NCBI GenBank assembly: GCA_004794655.1
Contig: SMMW01000147.1
Span: 1,672,001-1,736,000, forward strand
Reading direction: 5' to 3'
DNA length: 64,000 nt
From: Marisa cornuarietis
Lineage: Eukaryota; Mollusca; Gastropoda; Architaenioglossa; Ampullariidae
Shown: positions 57,751 to 64,000 of the stretch, one piece after another
Numbering within the stretch: the first letter of the stretch is position 1
Layout: every line of letters begins with the position of its first letter
The notes under the pieces: model-generated
What the model was told of the DNA's origin: nothing
What the model saw: only the letters and a program-made list of their open reading frames with translations
The model's database searches: none
Program-made: the position numbers and the translations under genes

Positions 57751-60700
57751 TCACTTCTTGTAGTCGTAGTTGTCGTGGGCTCGCAGACTGAGTGTGCTCC
57801 ACTTGATCTCAGGATTGTCCGACTGGTCATGTAGACGACGACTGAACGAGAACAAAACACAAATTGCATAGAGTATAGTCTATATAGTGCATAGTGAAGG
57901 CTTCAACAGTAAAACACGCTAGGAGACAAGCGTTAAACAATTTTTGACTGTCACAAGATTTGTGTGGGACGAGAGGTCTGACGAGACAACATTATGTCAT
58001 GCATGTCAGATCTCTAGTTAGAAATTATGAACGTATGACCGAGTTCAAGAAATTTGTATTAACATGAGAGCTTATCTCGCACGTATTGTTGCTATTTGCT
58101 ACATATACTAAATGGCTGGGAATTCATCTCACCTGTACTGCCACGGAGCGTCATAGGTGCTGTCGTGTCGAGCCTGCTCATCCATCTTCCACCGTGTGTA
58201 AGCATCCTGTGTGCGCAGACAGTGCTTGTGAGAGTGAAAGGTGGGAAGCAAGAGAAAGAAGACGGAGGGAACCTCTAACGCCTCGTCAGAACTGATGTCA
58301 CTACCCAAGCCTTTTCATAACTGACATCACTAGCAAACGATGGCAGCCTCGTCATAACTAACATCACTAGCTGACGATGGCAGCCTTGTTATGACATCAC
58401 TAGCTGACAATAGGAGCCTCGTCATAACTGACATCAATAGCGGGAGATGGCAACCTTCCTTCCTGTACGGCCCTGGGCATGTCCTCCTATGTCTACTTAC
58501 TTTCTTTAAAATATTATTATACCCTATGGAAATCATCGAGTACCATAATATTATAATCCCTTCAACTCTAAGATCACAATAACAGTTTTGCATATTCATA
58601 ACATGAGATAACGTAGAGCCATGATGCAATCACAGTTAGTGACAGCACGGACGTGTATAGGTGTCTTGCTGTCTGTCTGCCGAGACCAACGCTGAGCCTC
58701 TTGCGAAGTTGTCCGCTGTTAGTCTCGGCGAGCCTTAACAATGAATGCGAATAAACCGGAAGGTATTTTGTAACCAGCCTCGTTCTAGTAGTTAAACTGA
58801 AACGTGACTAAACCGGATGCTGTTTCGTAACCAGCCTCGTTCTATAACTTCACTAAAAAAAAATCGTCTGCAAGCAGTCCAGTAATACAAGTCCGTGCTG
58901 ACAGTACATGTGGGAGCTTAACGGGGGCCCTTAAACGGTTAATGATTGACGGCGACCCTAGCAAGTGTCAGAGGCACTCAGTTATTTTGGTTTTAAAAAG
59001 TGTAAACTAGATATTAGTCGTTGAATATTAGTTGTTAATGCTATTCTACTCAAAACTGTTCAAACTCGTGGAATTCGTGGAATGGAGAGGGAGGAGAGAG
59101 AGAAAGGAAAAATAGCGAGAGAAAGAGAGAGATGGAGGGATAAATAAGTGAAGATACTGGATTTTAAATCTCCCGGGTTTACTGCAAGGGGTCATTTGAA
59201 GATGTAAAATATCAATGATACAGATTTGTGTTCTGATTTACGTTGTTTTAGCATGGTTCTATGACATGAACACAGGAATTTATTAAACCTTTTTTAAAAA
59301 AAAAATATTAACATGCTTCGAAAGTTTAACTGATATAATGGCGGAACATTTCGAATAAGCTTTGTAATGAGATAGAGATAATATTAGAAAACATTTATTT
59401 TTCTTCACCGGTAAATAGTGATTATGCAAGACAGATAAGGGAAAAGATGAATAAATCGATAAATAAACAGAAAAAGATAGATAGGCAGATAGACTGATAG
59501 AAAGACACATATGGCAAATAGTACGCAACCTCGTAGAAGACGGGGTTGATGAAGGTGCTGTAAATCTGGGGACTGCTAGATGTAACATCAGGCTTGGCGT
59601 AATGGAGTCTGGTAACATCACTGGACTGATAATGGGTTTCTGCCAGTCTCTTGGGCTCGTCGTAGTGGTCGTTCGGCGACTGCGTTTGCTGTCTCGACAA
59701 CCTGTCAGAACCATGGTGTGTGTGTGTCAAGAGGTGTACCAGTGATAAACCACATTCACCCCATTAACTTCTTTAAAGGAATAAAAAATTCTTTGGTTTA
59801 TCTCTGTCTCTCTCTATTTAGACAGACAGACAGACAGAAGGGTTAAATATAATCTATATATAAAACAAATATATATTATCTATATATATAAAACAAAATG
59901 CGTTTGTGAGGAAGTATCCCCGCAAGCGCAAACTGGTAACAGGCATAATAAGGTCACTGTTGCTGTCTGAGGTGGACGATGTATGTAGCACGTGCTAAAG
60001 TCGTCACAACATCGTTATTCTCGTAAGCACGCTTGCCTGCATACGTAACTCTCCCTCCCCACAATACGCACAGAGGAAACGAATCACATAAGGGAAAAGG
60101 GGGATCACAAGAGCTCCACAGATCGCTATATGTCCAGACTTTCGGTATCAGTAGCCATGATGATAAAAGGTTGCGACAGTTTAGTTTTTTTTTTATAACG
60201 GAAGCAATGTGATAAAACTGATAAATGTGCTCAGGCAACACTGTTAACTGCTTGACTACTGCATAATCAATGCCTCTTAATGGTGGTAGCATTGAATGGC
60301 TGTATTTTTTTTAACTTGGGGTAAATACTCAGGTTAAAGAAAATTATAATCAGTTGTTTGCATTCTGTCCTAGCTATTTTCTTTAGAAGGTTAATCTTAA
60401 CGACTAGTGCTGAACCAATTGTCTCACCTGGCCTCAGTATGTGTTCTAGCACTGTTTCTGTTACACAGCAGACGACAGCAGATGACGCAGACGACGAAGA
60501 AGACGAGGGCTCCACACCCTGTGAACACGGCTGTGAGGATGTGGTTGTACGAAGTCAAGCCCAGCCAGGAGCTGTCTGCACACCGACATCGCAAGATTTT
60601 AATAATATCCCGCTCATTAACCCCTTTGTAAAGACAAGATCAGTCCTATAACATTAGAACAGAACATTAGTTCCGGAAGTGTATGGCAAAGAAACATGGC

Positions 60701-62648
60701 TAGCGTGTACATGTTTATGAACGATGATGATGGTGATGGTGATGGTGATGATGATGTCGATTTATATTGCGCAGGTATCCATTCAAAAGAATGCTCATTG
60801 CGCAGCAAAAACAGAAGAGAAGAAAAAAAAATAAAACAACAGGAAAGTAAAAAAATAATAGAAACAGAAATGGTGCTAGTTTGTTAGGTACTCACGTTAC
60901 ATCATAGATGTAACAGACGTTATGTTCTGGCTTGAATATAATTACAAAGCCATGGCACCAAGACTGTAAATCGACTGTAAATTCTTACTCTTGATTGTTT
61001 GTGAAAACTTTGCATTGATACCACTGTATTCAGCAAAACCTAGATAGTACCTCTAGTACTCATACAGATGAGAATTTAAGAAATATGTACACCACGTACA
61101 CTCTGCATACAACAAATATGAACACTCTACTTACACAAAACTTATATGTTCGTATTAAAGAAAAGAACAGGACATGATTTTTAGTCTAACCTGAACTGCA
61201 GGTTGGTTTCGTGGCATTCCAGGATCCCGAAGCGTCACACAGAAGATACGCAGGTTGGACATGTTGCCAGGATCCTTTACATGTTGCTATGACGACAGTT
61301 CCAGGCCGGGTATCGTTAGTACTTAGTATTAGGTTTTCCTTCTGAAGGCCATTCTTCATTACCAGAGGTGGGCAAAAGTGTGGTGCTGTGATCACTGCTA
61401 AAGTCAAGATTAGTCAAAAAGAAATGGGTAACAACAACAACAACAAAAAAAGAAACAACAGGAAAAACCGTTTTTAATACACAGTAAAAGGAACGCTGTC
61501 TGGGTAACATAAGAAGCGATTTTAGTCAATGGTTATTCGGCTCAAAAGAATTTATACTCCATTGGACAAAGTGGCTGGATTAAAATCACTGATCTTACGG
61601 AAACTTGTCTATCTACATGATTATTTTTTTCAGACTAAGACATTAGAGATCTAGAAACATGATACACACTTATCTGGGATAAGCAACCAGACTGCATTTA
61701 ATGTAACCGCAGTTAAAACTGTACCCAGTGGTGGTTTAGGTTCACTACACAGGACACTAAATAAAGAAATCAACCGTAGGATTTAAATTCCACCGCTGTA
61801 TAATACTCAACACATACCAAATGAGATTTATTTGAAATATTTAAATGTAGCTTATCCCAAAATTTCAAGCAATGAACATCCATAAAGGAGTTTTGGAAAA
61901 AAGTGATATTTGCTTGTACAGATGTAATGTATTACTATATTAAAGCTGAAACGTGGGCAAACGTTGTGGTAGACATATTGAGCTAAAAAAAAATCCAAAC
62001 TTTAAGAAGACAATATATTATTTATAGTGGGAGTGACTACAAAGACAATAAGCACACCTACTCTAAATGACATCAGTCCCACTAAACCTACCTATCCTGT
62101 CACATCGGTCCCTGCTAAACATACCTACCTTTAATTATCTCTGTCCCCAGTGAAATCTTTCACTATAAACGTCTGTCTGTTCCTACTTTCTTTCCAGGCT
62201 GACGAGCTCCACCTGCCTATCTACCTATATGTTTGAATATCTGGTTAATGATATCATTGATTTATGAGATATCTACATGGTCAATATTACATATTCCTCA
62301 GAACTGAAAGAAAGTTGAGTGTCTACGTACCGAGTTGATTTCGTTGTAAGGTGAGAAAGATGTGTATAAGGAATTAGCATGTCACCATTAATTGACTAGT
62401 ATGATGCACACACCATGTAATGTAATAATCTGTATGGTGTACTTGCCATGTAATAATCAGTATGGTATACAAACCATGTAATATTCATTATGGTTACATA
62501 CCATGAGTGCCATTTGAAGATGGTGATGGGGACTCCGACGGTGGTACTGATGTCGTTTTTATTGATGATGCCACAGACTGTTCTGGAGTTTCAGATAATT
62601 TGCTTAAGGTCGTTTGTGAAGGCATAGAAGGTGATACTCCCGACATTT
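57751..62648 (-). CDS. Type I receptor: Ser/Thr stalk, sushi (CCP) domain, membrane segment, YxxP tail (5' end missing)
   Basis: Six exons join in frame to 277 residues plus stop. Exon 62648-62502: Ser/Thr/Pro-rich stalk (SVPPSESPSPSSNGTH). Exon 61394-61191: one sushi domain (FCPPLVMKNG ... VVIATCKGSWQ ... YLLCDASGSWNATKPTC). Exon 60575-60428: membrane segment in HILTAVFTGCGALVFFVVC, then a Cys/Arg stop-transfer (ICCRLLCNRNSAR). Exons 59701-59530, 58206-58133 and 57841-57751: cytoplasmic tail with NDHYDEPKRL, RLHYAKPDV, QIYSTF, NPVFYE, STYDAPWQYS and a final HDNYDYKK. Three tyrosines are in YxxP context (YDEP, YAKP, YDAP), the type bound by Crk or Nck SH2 domains when phosphorylated. Sushi domains mediate complement-type or carbohydrate/protein recognition. 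Upstream extracellular exons and the signal peptide lie to the right, possibly outside the window. Cell-surface recognition receptor; ligand unknown. Confidence 0.8.
58280..58452. repeat. Minisatellite, about 37-base units
   Basis: Four to five units of the form GCCTCGTCATAACTGACATC followed by ACTAGCTGACGATGGCA, in the sushi-receptor intron between tail exons. Confidence 0.9.
60726..60865 (+). repeat. Dispersed repeat with (GAT/GGT)n end, copy 3
   Basis: A GATGATGATGGTGATGG run, TATATTGCGCAGGTATCCAT, GAATGCTCATTGCGCAGC, A-rich stretch and CAGGAAAGTAAAAAAATAA. Same order as 23998-24155. Confidence 0.75.
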
Positions 62649-63416
62649 CTTGAACACTACAATAATAGCTCTCAGGGTTTCTTCTTTTTTTCTTGTTGGT
62701 CTAAGCACTGGGATATAACCTGCACACCAGGCAGTGAATACACCGCCACCACTAATGACTCCTTGAGTCACTTTCAATTTTCACACACCACTAATTCCTC
62801 GGTGTGCTACTTCATATTTTCACACACCACTCATCAGTCTTAGCCATCGCATTGCCCGACTTATCTAACTTGAGCATCTCCTCTAAGCGTTCAGCGGGCA
62901 TGCTTATTTTCCTCCCTAAAGGGGGGGAGGGGTAATTCACGCTGATCTGCAGGCCATTTACAATCCCTATGTAGCAATAGTAGCGCGGTCTTCAAATCAA
63001 TCAAACGACATTACAAGTCAGGTGAGGTGTGACAGCAACTCACGTTTGACAAATGGGTTGGTTAGGAAGGAATCAGGCGCAAAGATTTTTATCGCTGGAG
63101 AAGGAAACAACTCTTTTCATTTTACGAAAACGTTAGACAGAGAAGACTTATTACAAAACAGACTAAACTTTACAAAATTTACCCACGGTAACTGCATTTT
63201 GCTTCCTTACTGCATAAGGTCAAACACCTCTATACAAATTAAGCTTTGTGTTCCTGCACGTCTGTACACCTGCCTGTCGACCTGCAGCTGCCTACATACA
63301 GTTTGTGTCTCTTGCGGTGTGGGACTGAAATTACAGACAGCAGACTTGAAATCTGGAAAAAGTAAAGTTGAAAAACGACATAATTAGTGATTATGTGGGT
63401 TCTGATCAGTACTTAT
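62649..63416. other. Right-hand spacer or intron of the sushi receptor
   Basis: No exon is clearly supported here. An inexact repeat of TTTTCACACACCACTMATC-like sequence occurs near 62780-62830. Confidence 0.35.
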
Positions 63417-63735
63417 GGGCTATGTAATCAGTGCTTATGTGGGCTATGTAATCAGTGCTTATGTGGGCTATGTAATCAGTGCTTATGTGGGCTATGTAAT
63501 CAGTGCTTATGTGGGCTATGTAATCAGTATTTATGTGGGCTATGTAATCAGTGTTTATGTGGACTATGTAATCAGTATTTATGTGGGCTATGTAATCAGT
63601 GATTATGTGGGCTATGTAATCAGTGTTTACGTGGGCTATGTAATCAGTGTTTATGTGGACTATGTAATCAGTGCTTATGTGGGCTATGTAATCAGTGTTT
63701 ACGTGGGCTATGTAATCAGTGTTTATGTGTGCTAT
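63417..63735. repeat. 24-base satellite array
   Basis: About 13 units of GGGCTATGTAATCAGTGCTT plus ATGT, varying at one to three positions (CTT/TTT/ATT). Because 24 is divisible by three, two + frames stay open through the array, but the products are only the repeat. Confidence 0.95.
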
Positions 63736-64000
63736 GCCTCAGAACTGCGGGCTATGAAGTACGATGTTCCTGTTTATCGTGACAGCGGAACGCTCGCGAT
63801 GTCATTGAGCGTTGAGACCTTCCCAACTGACGCCAGTGACTCCCCACTTCCTCTTCCCACTGTTTGATTGATCACTCACCTGCCGGCAATCTCGTTTGCT
63901 GCTTTCATTCTGATGTAACAGACCGTAACGGTTAGTAAACGTGATAGTCCGTACTGCCTGGTGCTTTTTCAAGGTATAGCACTACTAAAACAACAGACAA

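Noticed and set aside
63417..63735. CRISPR-like regular repeats
   Set aside because: Units are contiguous 24-base copies with no unique spacers, in an intron-rich animal genome; a plain satellite.
63879..63930. Possible small upstream exon of the sushi receptor
   Set aside because: A CAG acceptor and a GTGAGT donor bracket about 30 bases on the minus strand, but the phase needed by the next exon gives an immediate stop.

Overview
This is animal nuclear DNA, most likely from a mollusc and probably a gastropod. Genes are split into short exons with GT-AG introns of 0.3-8 kb. Introns and spacers are full of (CA)n and other microsatellites, terminal-inverted-repeat elements and LINE relics. The gene content (ependymin-related secreted proteins, clip-type serine proteases, collagen/Ig membrane proteins) also fits a lophotrochozoan. 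Almost no long ORF here is a whole gene. The genes below were rebuilt exon by exon from splice signals, codon phase and protein-family motifs; organism and family names come from recognition, without any database search.

Layout. (1) 1.5-11.8 kb, + strand: the 3' end of a pyruvate kinase gene, with one shared exon followed by two alternative, homologous terminal exons. (2) 13.6-16.0 kb and 19.8-22.8 kb, - strand: two tandem ependymin-related genes with the same five-exon structure. A broken transposon-derived gene lies between them and a MULE-like non-autonomous element sits in an intron of the second. (3) 24.8-29.7 kb and 31.6-35.7 kb, - strand: two tandem copies of a secreted clip-type, trypsin-specific serine protease, each with seven exons and 318 residues. 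The same intron of both copies carries relics of unrelated LINEs. (4) 36.3-51.3 kb, - strand: a 16-exon stretch that joins in frame into about 1050 residues. It encodes a type II membrane protein with a furin-like site, a long collagen region, four Ig domains and a C-terminal LCCL domain. (5) 54.1-54.8 kb: a LINE relic. (6) 55.0-56.8 kb, + strand: an unrecognised one-pass membrane protein. (7) 57.8-62.6 kb, - strand: the 3' part of a type I receptor with a Ser/Thr-rich stalk, one sushi domain, a membrane segment and a cytoplasmic tail with three YxxP motifs.

Functionally, apart from the glycolytic enzyme, the recognisable genes encode secreted or cell-surface proteins: ependymin-like lipid-binding-type proteins, an extracellular protease cascade component, a sheddable collagen/Ig/LCCL adhesion or defence molecule, and a sushi receptor likely to signal by tyrosine phosphorylation. 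The two most unusual items are the membrane collagen-Ig-LCCL architecture and the pyruvate kinase choice of terminal exon, which would replace the allosteric loop.
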